From: Nostoc sp. CHAB 5836
Lineage (GTDB): Bacteria > Cyanobacteriota > Cyanobacteriia > Cyanobacteriales > Nostocaceae
NCBI RefSeq assembly: GCF_020829445.1
Contig: NZ_JAIVFV010000002.1
Location: 48,638 to 112,637, forward strand
Length of the DNA: 64,000 nt
Reading direction: 5' to 3'
This document shows, piece by piece, positions 47,433 to 56,954 of this stretch (positions are counted from its first letter, which is position 1; every line of letters begins with the position of its first letter). Under the pieces are notes generated by a model. The model was not told where the DNA came from. It did no database searches and saw only the letters and a program-made list of their open reading frames with translations. Made by a program: the position numbers and the translations under genes.

Positions 47433-47564
47433 ACCCAATAATTACGAATTACTCCGATGGGGTTATCTTTACTAACTGATTCAAAAATAGTGCATTTTAA
47501 CTAACAAATATAATCTTAGTTTCTAGCCAATTACTATTGACTAATTATCCATAATTAATCATAA

Positions 47565-48473
47565 TTATTTTTCGTTAGCAAGCAATTTTTGGTCTGTATC
47601 TTCAATTTCTAAAAGTTCTGGAATAGTCACAAAACGATAGCCTTGCTTTCTAAAATTGCTAATAATTTCTGGTAAAGCTTGCACAGTTCTAGAACGGTTC
47701 CCACCACCATCATGCATTAGCACAATCCCACCAGGTTTTGAATCTTTAATCACGTTATTGATCAACTTCGGTACAGTTGGTAACTTGTAGTCTATGGAGT
47801 CAGCCGACCACATCACCACAGTATATTTTTGGCCTTTAGCATGAGCAGCTAATCCATTGTGCAAAATGCCACCAGGCGGTCGGAACAGATTTGTTTTAAC
47901 ACCTGTAACTTGATAAATTAGGTCTGTTGTGCGATCAATTTCAAAAGCAGCTGCTTGTGGATTCATAAAGTGATACCAGTGATGCCAAGTGTGGTTAGCA
48001 ATGACGTGACCTTGAGTAACAATCTCCCTTCCTAACTCTGGATAATTTTTCAGGTTCTGTCCGACGACAAAAAACGTCCCTTTGATATTATTTGATTTGA
48101 GGATATCTAGTACTTGCTCTGTGGTTTGAGGCCAAGGCCCATCATCAAAGGTGAGAGCAATCACTTTCTGACCTTCAGTGAGTTTTGCAGCCTTAATTAT
48201 TGCCCCTTGAAAACGTGAAGGCACAGAGTAAGCTAGGCCCTTTACTTGTGCTTCTTGCTGCCAAGTTCTAAGCATTGCCGCCTTTAATTTCTCAATGCGC
48301 TGCTGAGTTCCTACGTTTGCAGCGACATCCTTGAAATTTATACTTTGTCTGCTCTGAGCCTCCGAAGTATTTGGCCTTAGAAGCATCATGAAAGCAAGGC
48401 TAAAAACACCACCTAAGGCAAGTAGCGCAATTAATATTCCTTCTGGCCACAGAAACGACTTGTTGTTTTCCAC
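47565..48473 (-). CDS. Polysaccharide deacetylase family protein
   Basis: 302 residues. One membrane anchor (about 10-32) is followed by a NodB homology domain (about 100-295). The metal triad is D111 in TFDDGP (D110 catalytic) with H161 and H165 in NHTWHH; RPPGG and the catalytic LMHDGGG follow. It probably deacetylates peptidoglycan or exopolysaccharide in the periplasm. It starts at GTG (48473) with a ggag-type ribosome binding site. Confidence 0.92.
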   Translation of the reverse strand: MENNKSFLWPEGILIALLALGGVFSLAFMMLLRPNTSEAQSRQSINFKDVAANVGTQQRIEKLKAAMLRTWQQEAQVKGLAYSVPSRFQGAIIKAAKLTEGQKVIALTFDDGPWPQTTEQVLDILKSNNIKGTFFVVGQNLKNYPELGREIVTQGHVIANHTWHHWYHFMNPQAAAFEIDRTTDLIYQVTGVKTNLFRPPGGILHNGLAAHAKGQKYTVVMWSADSIDYKLPTVPKLINNVIKDSKPGGIVLMHDGGGNRSRTVQALPEIISNFRKQGYRFVTIPELLEIEDTDQKLLANEK

Positions 48474-48888
48474 CTCACAGCTCCTTCAAAGCTCGAACTA
48501 TCACCACAGGTATGACGTATTCTACTGCCTGCTGCCATCGCTTCCTTTTTAAGAAAAAGTTAAATTTTCAACTGACAGAATCTTACCTTGTACTTTTTAT
48601 AAAATAGACTGGACGAAAATTGATTTAATATAGTTTCTCATTGCCAACGGGCACTTATTCGTTAATCTAGATACTTTTGACTCATTCAGCAAAAATAATT
48701 TTATCGGCAGTTTAGTTCTCTTTTGGATGCTGATACTTTAGCCGAAATTGCTAGTAGCTTTTTGTCTATTAATATTTTTATCGATAATTAAGCAGATTTA
48801 TATCTTATTAATAGTGCAATTTAATATTCACTGTCACCGTGTAATTACGTAAGTTGATCACATATGTTATGGGGAAGTTATTGAGAGG
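48474..48888. other. AT-rich intergenic region, no gene seen
   Basis: About 415 bases upstream of the deacetylase gene. No repeat or reading frame that I can support. It should carry the deacetylase promoter. Confidence 0.3.
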
Positions 48889-48953
48889 ATGTTTTAAAAG
48901 TATTTGGCTGTATCTTTGCACTTATTGACCCCCCTAACCCACGCCAGTCGCTC

Positions 48954-49166
48954 ATGGTAATTGCAGTGAATCCATCGGGTACGTCACAAGATTGTTCTAG
49001 TTGTGGGGTGAAAGTTCCTAAATCGCTGCACATCCGTCAGCATATTTGTACTTGTGGATGTAATTTGGATCGTGATCACAACGCAGCGATAAACATAAAG
49101 AATAGAGCCGACGGGCACGCGGTTCTTAAAGCTCAACGCCTCCTACGCAATAGCCGGATTGGTTGA
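48954..49166 (+). pseudogene. C-terminal fragment of TnpB (IS605/IS607-type)
   Basis: Only the last 70 residues of a TnpB-type RNA-guided nuclease remain. The zinc ribbon CSSCG ... CTCGC and the final RuvC aspartate motif (DRDHNAAINI) are intact. Upstream, the sequence changes near 48950 and holds no further tnpB. The fragment begins at MVIAVNPSGTSQDCSSCG and has no start signals of its own. An end of family F lies at about 48889. Confidence 0.85.
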
Positions 49167-49215
49167 GAAGCCCACACTGTACCTGTATTCAGGTCAGTGT
49201 GTGGAGTGTGTCACA
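49167..49215 (+). mobile_element. Right-end hairpin of the tnpB relic
   Basis: cccacactgtacctgtattc followed by aggtcagtgtgtgg forms a stem directly after the tnpB fragment, like the subterminal hairpins of IS200/IS605 elements. In active elements this region overlaps the 3' guide-RNA scaffold. Confidence 0.55.
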
Positions 49216-49384
49216 CAGGTCATAGTTTCTTTAGCGTACTTTTGCTTATCTTGGATAGATGCAATAAGTGTATTATTTAATATATGTACGAGTTGACGCT
49301 AAACCCGACTTTCCTAGAAATATACCTTTTGAGTCAAAATAATCAAGGTATTTGTCTCATTTCTTAAACTGGCTAGAAACTTTT

Positions 49385-49957
49385 ATGATTCCTCACGAAA
49401 GTGATGCAACAGAAGAACGTGCGTCGTTAAAAGTATGGCGTAGTTGGCAAGAAAATCTGATTTTAATTGCGATCGCATTGTGTTTGGCATTCCTAATCAG
49501 GACTTCTATCGCCGAACCTCGCTATATACCTTCAGATTCTATGTTACCCACCTTACATACAGGCGATCGCTTGGTAGTTGAAAAAATCTCCTACCATTTT
49601 CACCCTCCCATAACTGGGGATATTATTGTTTTTCAGCCACCCGCAGAACTACAACGTCGCGGATATCCCAAAGACCAAGCCTTCATCAAGCGGGTTATTG
49701 GCAAACCTGGCGAGGTAATTAGTATTGCTTCTGGCAAAGTCTACCTCAACGGTCAACCTTTGGTAGAAGACTACATCGCTGAACCCCCAAATCACCCATA
49801 TCAACAAGTGAAAGTCCCCGAAGACGAATTTTTTGTCATGGGAGATAATCGCAACGATAGTAATGACTCTCGTTATTGGGGCTTTTTACCCAGAAAAAAT
49901 GTCATCGGTCGGGCAATGTTTCGCTTTTGGCCTCTCGATCGCATTGGGTTTATTTAA
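49385..49957 (+). CDS. lepB: Signal peptidase I
   Basis: A type I signal peptidase that cleaves exported preproteins at the membrane. A transmembrane segment (about 22-42; NLILIAIALCLAFLI) is followed by the catalytic serine in PSDSMLPTL and the general-base lysine in AFIKRVIGKPGE, then MGDNRNDSNDSRYWG. I chose the ATG at 49385 (MIPHESDATEE). A TTG at 49352 would add MSHFLNWLETF and has aaggt close upstream, so it is also possible. A family C repeat starts at the last base of the stop codon. Confidence 0.93.
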   Translation: MIPHESDATEERASLKVWRSWQENLILIAIALCLAFLIRTSIAEPRYIPSDSMLPTLHTGDRLVVEKISYHFHPPITGDIIVFQPPAELQRRGYPKDQAFIKRVIGKPGEVISIASGKVYLNGQPLVEDYIAEPPNHPYQQVKVPEDEFFVMGDNRNDSNDSRYWGFLPRKNVIGRAMFRFWPLDRIGFI

Positions 49958-50030
49958 ATAGACATCTGGTGAAAAAGAATTGTTTTGACGTAGCACTGCT
50001 ACGTCTCTACAAAGGTTCTGGATAACAGTT
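49957..50030 (+). repeat. Family C element, partial
   Basis: The end aatagacatctggtgaaaaa and inner palindrome gacgtagcactgctacgtct are present, then ctctacaaaggttctggata. The far terminus is missing. It starts on the last base of the lepB stop codon. Confidence 0.65.
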
Positions 50031-50363
50031 AAGATGAGCAATTATTTGTCAATAAGCAATAATACTTAATTATTTCGACAAAATCAGGCTGAAAAGCACA
50101 ATTTTTTACACTGTGATGCCTACGGCTGGCTACGCCTACGCGTCATCTAAAAAAGCATCGTTTACCCTTGTCTTCAAAACCAAGTATTTAGGTAAATTTG
50201 ATACTCAACATCCTCGTTGATTTATGGCTTAATTACTGTTGACAAAAATATTTTTCCCTTAACTTGTAACGAATGCATAGAGATAGATTAGCCAAGGGGC
50301 GTGCTTGACGCTAAGAAATCTTGGCGTCTTAGCGTCTGTGGGTGAGATATTCTTTCTAACTTC
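50031..50363. other. Intergenic region between lepB and secA 3' ends
   Basis: 333 bases between convergent genes. It contains small GC-rich palindromic repeats (gcctacggctggctacgcct near 50116). No gene seen. Confidence 0.35.
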
Positions 50364-53156
50364 CTACACCATCTCCGAAGATGCTTGCGCCATCTGCTGA
50401 GGCTGCGGCTGGAACATAAACAACGAGTAGACCACATCTCGGCGAATGTTAACCATCATATCCAAGAAGAGTTCGTAACCCTCACTCTTATACTCAATTA
50501 GCGGGTCTTTTTGACCATAACCACGCAATCCCACTGAGTCACGCAAGGCATCCATTTGTTGCAGGTGTTCGCGCCACAGGGTATCAATGCGTTGCAAGAT
50601 AAAAAAGCGTTCAGCTTGGCGCATCAGTCCGGGTTGAACTTGGTCAATCTGCGCTTCTTTGAGGTCGTAAGCAATGCGTACCTGTTCGTGGAGGAAAGCT
50701 TTAATCTCGCTAACTGTTATATCTTCTAATTGACTCGCTTGCAAATCGGCTAGTAGATAGACGAATTCTTTGACTTTCTCAACCAGCTTTTCTAACTCCC
50801 ACTCTTCGGAGGGCAAGTCTATGTTGATATAGTAGTCAACGATGTCATCCATCGTTTTTTCAGCGTACTTAATTACCTGTTCTTTCAAGTCTTGACCTTC
50901 TAGCACTCGGCGGCGTTCAGCATAAATAGCGCGACGTTGATTATTCATCACTTCGTCATACTCAAACACTTGCTTCCGAGTGTCGTAGTAGTAGGTTTCT
51001 ACTTTTTTCTGTGCGCCTTCCAAACTGCGCGTCAGCATCCCAGATTCGATGGGCATATCTTCTTCCACCTGGAAGGCATTCATTAACCCAGCAACGCGAT
51101 CGCCACCAAAAATCCGTAGTAGGTTATCCTCTAAACTTAAGAAGAATCTTGTGGTTCCAGGGTCGCCTTGTCGTCCTGCACGTCCGCGCAACTGGTTGTC
51201 AATCCGCCGCGATTCGTGGCGTTCTGTACCAATTACGTGCAAACCACCGATTCCTACTACCTCATCATGTTCCCGGGTAGTAAATTGTTCATATTCCCGC
51301 TTAACGCGGTTGTATGCTTCCCGCAATTTCTGAATCACAGGGTCGTCGATGGGAGCTTTTTCTGCGGCTACAGCTACCTTGTCTTCGGCTTCCAATTCTG
51401 GTAAGCTGCGATCGCCATATTCACGCACCGCAATTTCTACTGCATCTTTGAGTAGTTTTTCTGTTTCTTTTGTCAACTGGGTGGGGAAAATTTCTGGCGA
51501 AGCCCGCCAAGTTTTGACTTTTTTACCAGGGACAAAGCCTTGACCACCACCGTGTCCTGTAGGTAATCCGGCTGGTCTTTGCACACCAAAGGCATCTTCA
51601 TCTTCTGGCATGACGATTCGGGGCATAAAGTATTCCCGCAGCTTCAGACGTGCCATGTATTCGGAGTTTCCACCCAAGATAATGTCTGTACCCCTACCAG
51701 CCATGTTAGTAGCAATGGTCACAGCACCTTTGCGTCCGGCTTGGGCGACAATTTCCGCCTCACGTTCGACGTTTTCCGGTCGGGCGTTGAGTAATTCGTG
51801 GGGAATCTCCAGTTGTTTCAGCAGCCGACTGAGAAGTTCGGATTTTTCTACGCTAGTGGTTCCCACTAATACAGGTCTGCCGAGTTCGTGCATTTCGGCA
51901 CATTCTCTGGCGATCGCGCCCCACTTACCTGGTTCTGTCTTAAAGACCATATCAGACAAATCTTGGCGTCTGCGATCGCGGTTGGTAGGAATTACTGCGA
52001 CTTCCAATTTGTAAATTTTTTCAAATTCCGGTTCTTCGGTTTTTGCCGTTCCTGTCATTCCACCCAGTTTTGGATACAGCAAGAACATATTTTGATAAGT
52101 AATTGTCGCTAGAGTTTGAGTTTCTGGCTGAATTTCTACGTGTTCTTTGGCTTCAATAGCCTGATGTAGTCCATCACTCCAACGCCGTCCGGGTAATACT
52201 CTACCAGTAAATTCATCAACAATTACCACTTCATCATTGCGGACAATGTAATTTACATCTTTGAGGAAAAGTTCTTTGGCTTTAATTGCATTAAAAACGA
52301 AGTGCGCCCAAGGATCTTCCGGGTCAAATAAATCTGTGACTCCTAAAAGATTTTCGGATTCAGCAAACCCTTCATCTGTCAATAGCACGTTCCGAGCTTT
52401 TTCATCTACATCGTAATGCTCGTCTTTTTTAAGTGTGAATGCTATTTCAGCAGCTTGCAGATACTTTTCTGTAGGTCTTTCCACCTGCCCGGAAATAATT
52501 AACGGTGTCCGCGCCTCATCAATTAAAATCGAGTCTACCTCGTCAATTACGCAATAATTGAACGGGCGTTGCACCACATCTGCCATTGATGTCGCCATGT
52601 TATCCCGTAGGTAGTCAAAGCCGACCTCGCTGTTGGTAACATAAGTGATATCGCATTCGTAATTTTTCTGGCGTTCACTGGGAGTCATACTTGCCTGGAT
52701 TAGCCCCACACTCAGCCCCAAGAACCGATGCACCTGTCCCATCCATTCTGCGTCCCGACGAGCCAGGTAATCGTTCACGGTGATAACGTGTACACCTTTA
52801 CCACTAAGGGCATTTAAGTAACTCGGCAAGGTGGCGACTAATGTTTTGCCTTCGCCGGTTTTCATTTCGGCAATTTGCCCCACGTGCAAAATGATCCCGC
52901 CAAGGAGTTGAACATCAAAGTGCCGCAAGCCTAAGACTCGCCGTCCTGCTTCCCGAACAACGGCGTAAGCTTCTGGCAATATGTCATCCAGAGTTTCGCC
53001 TTTAGCGAGCCGTTGTTTAAATTCTACGGTTTTACCTTTTAACTCATCATCAGAAAGAACCTTAATTTCTTCCTCTAAAAGGTTAACTTCAGTAACAGAA
53101 GGTTGGTATTTTTTAAGCTTACGAGCGTTGGGGTCGCCCAACAAAAGTTTTAGCAT
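50364..53156 (-). CDS. secA: Preprotein translocase ATPase SecA
   Basis: 930 residues. Walker A is in [13 protein letters not shown] (about 98-110) and Walker B in [21 protein letters not shown]. The helicase motif [10 protein letters not shown] and the C-terminal helical scaffold are present. It drives protein export through SecYEG at plasma and thylakoid membranes. The C-terminal zinc motif of E. coli SecA is absent, ending [14 protein letters not shown], as usual in cyanobacteria. Confidence 0.98.
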   Translation of the reverse strand: MLKLLLGDPNARKLKKYQPSVTEVNLLEEEIKVLSDDELKGKTVEFKQRLAKGETLDDILPEAYAVVREAGRRVLGLRHFDVQLLGGIILHVGQIAEMKTGEGKTLVATLPSYLNALSGKGVHVITVNDYLARRDAEWMGQVHRFLGLSVGLIQASMTPSERQKNYECDITYVTNSEVGFDYLRDNMATSMADVVQRPFNYCVIDEVDSILIDEARTPLIISGQVERPTEKYLQAAEIAFTLKKDEHYDVDEKARNVLLTDEGFAESENLLGVTDLFDPEDPWAHFVFNAIKAKELFLKDVNYIVRNDEVVIVDEFTGRVLPGRRWSDGLHQAIEAKEHVEIQPETQTLATITYQNMFLLYPKLGGMTGTAKTEEPEFEKIYKLEVAVIPTNRDRRRQDLSDMVFKTEPGKWGAIARECAEMHELGRPVLVGTTSVEKSELLSRLLKQLEIPHELLNARPENVEREAEIVAQAGRKGAVTIATNMAGRGTDIILGGNSEYMARLKLREYFMPRIVMPEDEDAFGVQRPAGLPTGHGGGQGFVPGKKVKTWRASPEIFPTQLTKETEKLLKDAVEIAVREYGDRSLPELEAEDKVAVAAEKAPIDDPVIQKLREAYNRVKREYEQFTTREHDEVVGIGGLHVIGTERHESRRIDNQLRGRAGRQGDPGTTRFFLSLEDNLLRIFGGDRVAGLMNAFQVEEDMPIESGMLTRSLEGAQKKVETYYYDTRKQVFEYDEVMNNQRRAIYAERRRVLEGQDLKEQVIKYAEKTMDDIVDYYINIDLPSEEWELEKLVEKVKEFVYLLADLQASQLEDITVSEIKAFLHEQVRIAYDLKEAQIDQVQPGLMRQAERFFILQRIDTLWREHLQQMDALRDSVGLRGYGQKDPLIEYKSEGYELFLDMMVNIRRDVVYSLFMFQPQPQQMAQASSEMV

Positions 53157-53505
53157 GGCAGATTATAGAACTGAATCAAGGGGGATGGGGATTAAAGGGT
53201 CGGCATTGATTATAAACATTTAACCCAGCCCAACCGTCTCGGTCGTGGATGGGTGTCAAATGAGAATTACCTCAAAAACAGGAGAAAAACTAGGGTATCA
53301 GTTTACTAAATAATTAGTTTTAACTCTTATCTTATAAGAAAAATGCTGAAAACCCCGAAGTTTAAACCTAAAAACCCAAAAAGTTTTTAGGTTTTAAAGT
53401 CCTTCAGGTAGGGGACGGCACTTGCTTTCTGCTCGAGAACGCGTCGATTGGAGTATCTCCCACCAATACGCACAATTTTTAATACCACGGGAGTGTGGGA
53501 ATAGA
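53157..53505. other. Upstream region of secA
   Basis: About 350 bases that must carry the secA promoter. A hairpin (53367-53391) and unique sequence are present; no gene seen. Confidence 0.35.
53367..53391 (-). terminator. Probable terminator after the cytochrome gene
   Basis: A 9-bp perfect stem (cctaaaaac and its complement) with a 7-base loop. The minus strand continues TTTAAAC and the plus strand TTTTAAAG. It lies about 205 bases past the diheme cytochrome stop codon. Confidence 0.5.
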
Positions 53506-53595
53506 GTTATGAGTTATGAGTTATGAGTTATGAGTTATGAGTTAGGAGTTAGGAGTTGGGAGTTATGAGTTACCATAACTCCTAACTCCTAACTT
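53504..53595 (+). repeat. Heptad arrays after the diheme cytochrome gene
   Basis: About ten GTTATGA/GTTAGGA heptads are followed by facing TAACTCC heptads. The array reaches the stop codon of the leftward cytochrome gene (53596-53598). Confidence 0.85.
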
Positions 53596-54204
53596 TCACT
53601 CTGCTGTCAGGCGGCGGAAATTGTAATCAGTAGCACTAGGATGACAGCTGACACAGCTGCCAAGCTGGACGGGACGTGGTAACTTAACTCCTGGATGCAA
53701 AGCTTTGAAATAACGCGAGTTGTTGAGGCGATAGGGTGTTTCTTCGTCGTCTAGCTGGACACGGGAGAAGGTCGAAAGATATTTCCACACTAATATCCGC
53801 GGCGGATCGACTAAAGGCTTGATTTGTGCGCCGTAGTGCTGCGAGTCTTGCAGGAGATTTTTCCAAGTTTGGGTGGGCAAAACTGCTGGTGGTAAGGCGA
53901 TGTGGCAGGTAGAACAGTTTTCCAAATACAGTTCTTGGCCCAGTTGATATTGTGCAGGTACTACGTCAACTGTGCCAATTTCGGCGGTGGGAGTAGCACC
54001 TTGGGCGTTAGTTGCCAAGGCTAGAAGCCAGCCCATAGCTAAACTCCACGTTACAATTACCAGAAGTAAACCGAAAAATTGGCGTTTGAATTCACGTTCG
54101 GCACTTTGCTGTAGCGCTTGGCGTTGGCGTAGCCCGCCGTAGGCATCGCTGTTAGGTTGGCGAATCTCGCGATCGCGGGTTTTGCGCTTAACAAAAATTG
54201 ACAT
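53596..54204 (-). CDS. Diheme cytochrome c family protein
   Basis: A 202-residue membrane-anchored protein. A transmembrane segment (about 43-66) is followed by two heme c sites, CSTCH (97-101) and CVSCH (184-188). The basic N-terminus is cytoplasmic and the hemes are lumenal or periplasmic. The two CxxCH motifs are 83 residues apart with a linker that includes IKPLVDPPRILVWKYLSTF. Such cytochromes occur widely in cyanobacteria, and their redox partner is unknown. Confidence 0.88.
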   Translation of the reverse strand: MSIFVKRKTRDREIRQPNSDAYGGLRQRQALQQSAEREFKRQFFGLLLVIVTWSLAMGWLLALATNAQGATPTAEIGTVDVVPAQYQLGQELYLENCSTCHIALPPAVLPTQTWKNLLQDSQHYGAQIKPLVDPPRILVWKYLSTFSRVQLDDEETPYRLNNSRYFKALHPGVKLPRPVQLGSCVSCHPSATDYNFRRLTAE

Positions 54205-54663
54205 TCCTCACATTCCCAAATATTTAAAAGTGGCGCTTGTGCTAATCATAAGATTTACGCAGTATTGCCGATGTTTCAGATTTTGCGTAAGTAAGTTGGC
54301 GCGAAAAAATCAAAGTATGTTACGAAACGTAAATAGCCTTAAAATCTTTACTAGTGACCAATGACAAAGGACAAATGACAGCCTTAGTCAGTTAGCTTTA
54401 ATTGCGCCGACCTACTTAAGTAGTTTTGGCAAACAACGCATCTTTCATATCCGCAACAGTTTTAACCTGACTCACTAGAAAAATCAGCTACAATATCCCA
54501 AATTTCATTTGCACCAATATCTTCTCGGTCAGACTTGGAATAAATCGTTAGTAGCAAAATACTTATAGTGGACTCAACTTGATAATCAATCGGTATCCAG
54601 TACTCTTACCTTTTTGGATACTAGTGTTACGAACTCTCACCTTATAAACAACATCCTCTTGTA
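54205..54663. other. Intergenic region with a family A element
   Basis: 459 bases between leftward genes. A family A copy occupies 54288-54418. The remainder is AT-rich unique sequence without a gene. Confidence 0.4.
54288..54418 (-). repeat. Family A palindromic element
   Basis: A complete 131-bp copy in the reverse orientation: TAAGTAAGTTGGCGC at the left, GCGCCGACCTACTTA at the right, with three heptads (aatgacc, aaaggac, aaatgac) in the core. Confidence 0.87.
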
Positions 54664-55572
54664 TTAAGGAATAGAAACCGATCGCAATAATCGCTCAATA
54701 ACAGTTCTGGCATTGCGTCCTCCTCTCGGAATAAGGCGATGGCAAAGAACGTGAGGGACAAGAAATTTCACATCATCAGGAATGGCATAATCACGCCCTG
54801 ATAGAAAAGCTAGCGCTTGGGCAGCCCGTTGCAATGCTAACGTACCACGCGGACTGACACCAAGGGCAATTTCTTCATCTTGACGTGTTGCCCGCACCAA
54901 TTCGAGGATGTACTGTTGCAAAGAAGTTGCGACTTTTACTTCAGAGCATAAGTGACGCAATTGCTGTACTTCTGCCAAGGTAATACAAGGCTGCAAATCA
55001 GCAACTTTTACACCATTTTGGAGATTTTGCAGCATTTGGAGTTCTTCTGCCTCAGAAGGATAGCCCAAACTCAGCGACAACATAAACCGATCCATTTGCG
55101 CTTCCGGCAAAGGAAAAGTACCTTGATACTCAATCGGGTTTTGAGTGGCAATGACAAAAAACGGTTGGGGAACTGCACGAGAGACACCATCAACAGTTAC
55201 TTGATGTTCTTCCATAACTTCCAGCAAAGCTGACTGAGTGCGGGGTGTAGCGCGGTTGATTTCGTCAGCTAGTAGTATATTGGCAAAGACTGGGCCATTA
55301 AGAAAAGTAAATTCGCCGCTTTTGGGGTTCCAGATGTTGGTACCAGTGATGTCAGTTGGTAGTAAATCGGGGGTACATTGTAGCCGTTGAAACTTACCGT
55401 CCAGTGAACGAGCCAGGGATTTAGCAAGGAGGGTTTTACCAACACCAGGAACATCCTCTAAAAGAGCATGACCACCACCTAACAAGGCGACCAATACTAA
55501 GCGTATTGCTTCAGCTTTGCCAACGATGGTAACAGCCAGATTTTGTGTTAGAGCGTCGATTTTTTCTCTCAT
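54664..55572 (-). CDS. MoxR family AAA+ ATPase
   Basis: 302 residues from MREKIDALTQNLAVTIVGKA. Walker A is EDVPGVGKTLLA (about 39-50), Walker B LLADEINRA, followed by TQSALLEVMEE and sensor residues in ATQNP. MoxR ATPases act as chaperones that mature metal- or redox-dependent proteins, usually with a DUF58 or VWA partner; none is adjacent here. The frame is open upstream to 55752, but that part is tandem-repeat DNA (SPSSPS), so the start at 55572 is preferred. Confidence 0.92.
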   Translation of the reverse strand: MREKIDALTQNLAVTIVGKAEAIRLVLVALLGGGHALLEDVPGVGKTLLAKSLARSLDGKFQRLQCTPDLLPTDITGTNIWNPKSGEFTFLNGPVFANILLADEINRATPRTQSALLEVMEEHQVTVDGVSRAVPQPFFVIATQNPIEYQGTFPLPEAQMDRFMLSLSLGYPSEAEELQMLQNLQNGVKVADLQPCITLAEVQQLRHLCSEVKVATSLQQYILELVRATRQDEEIALGVSPRGTLALQRAAQALAFLSGRDYAIPDDVKFLVPHVLCHRLIPRGGRNARTVIERLLRSVSIP

Positions 55573-55657
55573 GCGTTGTGGGGAGTGGGGGTTGGGGAGT
55601 GGGGAGTGGGGAGTGGGGAGTGGGGAGATGAGGGAGATGAGGGAGATGAGGGAGATG
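55573..55657 (+). repeat. GGGGAGT heptads and GAGATGAGG nonamers
   Basis: About five GGGGAGT-type heptads are followed by four GAGATGAGG-type units. They sit directly upstream of the leftward MoxR gene and so occupy its 5' leader. Confidence 0.85.
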
Positions 55658-55776
55658 GAGAGAGAAGTTGGAATAAGTTTTTTCCCTCTGCCCCTTTGCA
55701 CCTCTGCCTCTTCTCCATGCCCAATGCCCCCTGCCCAATACCCAATGCCCAATTCCCTAAGAGTATTATTCCCACT

Positions 55777-55857
55777 CCAAACTCCAAACTCCTAACTCCT
55801 AACTCCAAACTCTAACTCCTAACTCCTAACTCCTAACTCCTAACTCCTAACTCCTAA
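55777..55857 (+). repeat. TAACTCC heptad array containing the ribF stop codon
   Basis: About ten TAACTCC/AAACTCC heptads. The last unit contains the TAG stop codon of the leftward ribF gene (55854-55856). Confidence 0.85.
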
Positions 55858-56954
55858 CTTTCCCCTTTAGCGCTCAAAACTTCTCTAGCAACAACGCAGT
55901 CAAGTTGAATTTGTGTTTTCAGGGCTTCTAGAGAAGGAAATTTTTGTTCAGGGCGCAAAAATTTAACTAGTTCCACAGCCAGTTTTTTTCCGTATAAATC
56001 ACCAGACCAATCCAATAAATGTACTTCCGCAGATGAATAAGTACCATTTACAGTTGGGCGATTGCCGATATTCATTAGGCCCAAGCACTCATTAGCAACC
56101 GCATTTGATGTTTCACTGGGAGTGAAAATACGGACAGCATAAACTCCTTGGCGGGGCAAAAACTTTTCTTTTGGTAGTTGGAGGTTGGCGGTGGGAAAGC
56201 CAATTGTTCTGCCCAATTGTTGACCTTGAACAACATCACCAATCAGGGTGTAAGGGCGTCCTAGTAGTAGATTTGCGTTTTCGATGTCGCCCTGCTCAAG
56301 GGTTTGGCGGATCAATGAAGTGCTAATACGGGCATTTTGAGTTGCAGCAGTACTGACGCAACTGCTTTGGGTAGGCGAGTCACCTGTATAAGTTTGTAAG
56401 GGAACGATGGTAACAGGGATATTGTGTTTGGCAGCAATTAATTGCAAATCTTTGGCAGTACCACTACGCTTTTCGCCAAAACAAAAATCCTGCCCGATGC
56501 TAATTCGCTGGCATCGCAGTTGTTGCACAAGAATTTTTTCGACGAATTCTTCGGGAGTCAAAGCAGTTAATTCTTTGTCAAAGGGTAGTAATATGAGTTG
56601 TTCTACCCCAAGCGATCGCAATTGTTGGACTTTTTCATCCAGTGGCGTTAACAAAGTCCGGGGCTGCCCGGTAAAGAACTCCTGTGGATGGGGGTCAAAT
56701 GTGACTACTGTTGAGTAGATATATTCTTCCTTTGTCAGTTGTCCTTTGTCAGTTGTTAGTTGTTGATTTTCCTTTAACTGCGGACTAGTGGCTACTGATA
56801 AGTGATCACCAGCGTGCAAGACTGGTTGAATTACCCTTTGATGACCAAGATGAACACCATCAAACTTGCCAAGGGCAACAGCAGTCGGCGTTAGTAGCCC
56901 TTCACTCGAAGAAGCAACCCACACAGAACATCCATTTTGAGACAAATTTAGCAC
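55854..56954 (-). CDS. ribF: Bifunctional riboflavin kinase/FAD synthetase
   Basis: Makes FMN and then FAD from riboflavin. The N-terminal nucleotidyltransferase has GKFDGVHLGHQ (29-39) and ISIGQDFCFG; the C-terminal kinase domain has GRTIGFPTANL and NIGNRPTV. At 366 residues it is about 50 longer than typical enzymes. Two insertions account for this: about residues 48-76 (QLKENQQLTTDKGQLTKEE), partly heptad-derived, and TYTGDSPTQSSCVSTAA around 190. It starts at GTG (56954). The stop codon lies in a heptad array. Confidence 0.93.
   Translation of the reverse strand: MLNLSQNGCSVWVASSSEGLLTPTAVALGKFDGVHLGHQRVIQPVLHAGDHLSVATSPQLKENQQLTTDKGQLTKEEYIYSTVVTFDPHPQEFFTGQPRTLLTPLDEKVQQLRSLGVEQLILLPFDKELTALTPEEFVEKILVQQLRCQRISIGQDFCFGEKRSGTAKDLQLIAAKHNIPVTIVPLQTYTGDSPTQSSCVSTAATQNARISTSLIRQTLEQGDIENANLLLGRPYTLIGDVVQGQQLGRTIGFPTANLQLPKEKFLPRQGVYAVRIFTPSETSNAVANECLGLMNIGNRPTVNGTYSSAEVHLLDWSGDLYGKKLAVELVKFLRPEQKFPSLEALKTQIQLDCVVAREVLSAKGES

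Noticed and set aside
55573..55752. 60-residue N-terminal extension of the MoxR gene
   Set aside because: It is encoded by tandem repeats and is Ser-Pro-rich; the family begins at MREKIDALTQ.
10076..55857. Tandem arrays as CRISPR candidates
   Set aside because: Units are 7-10 bases without unique spacers, and no cas genes are present.
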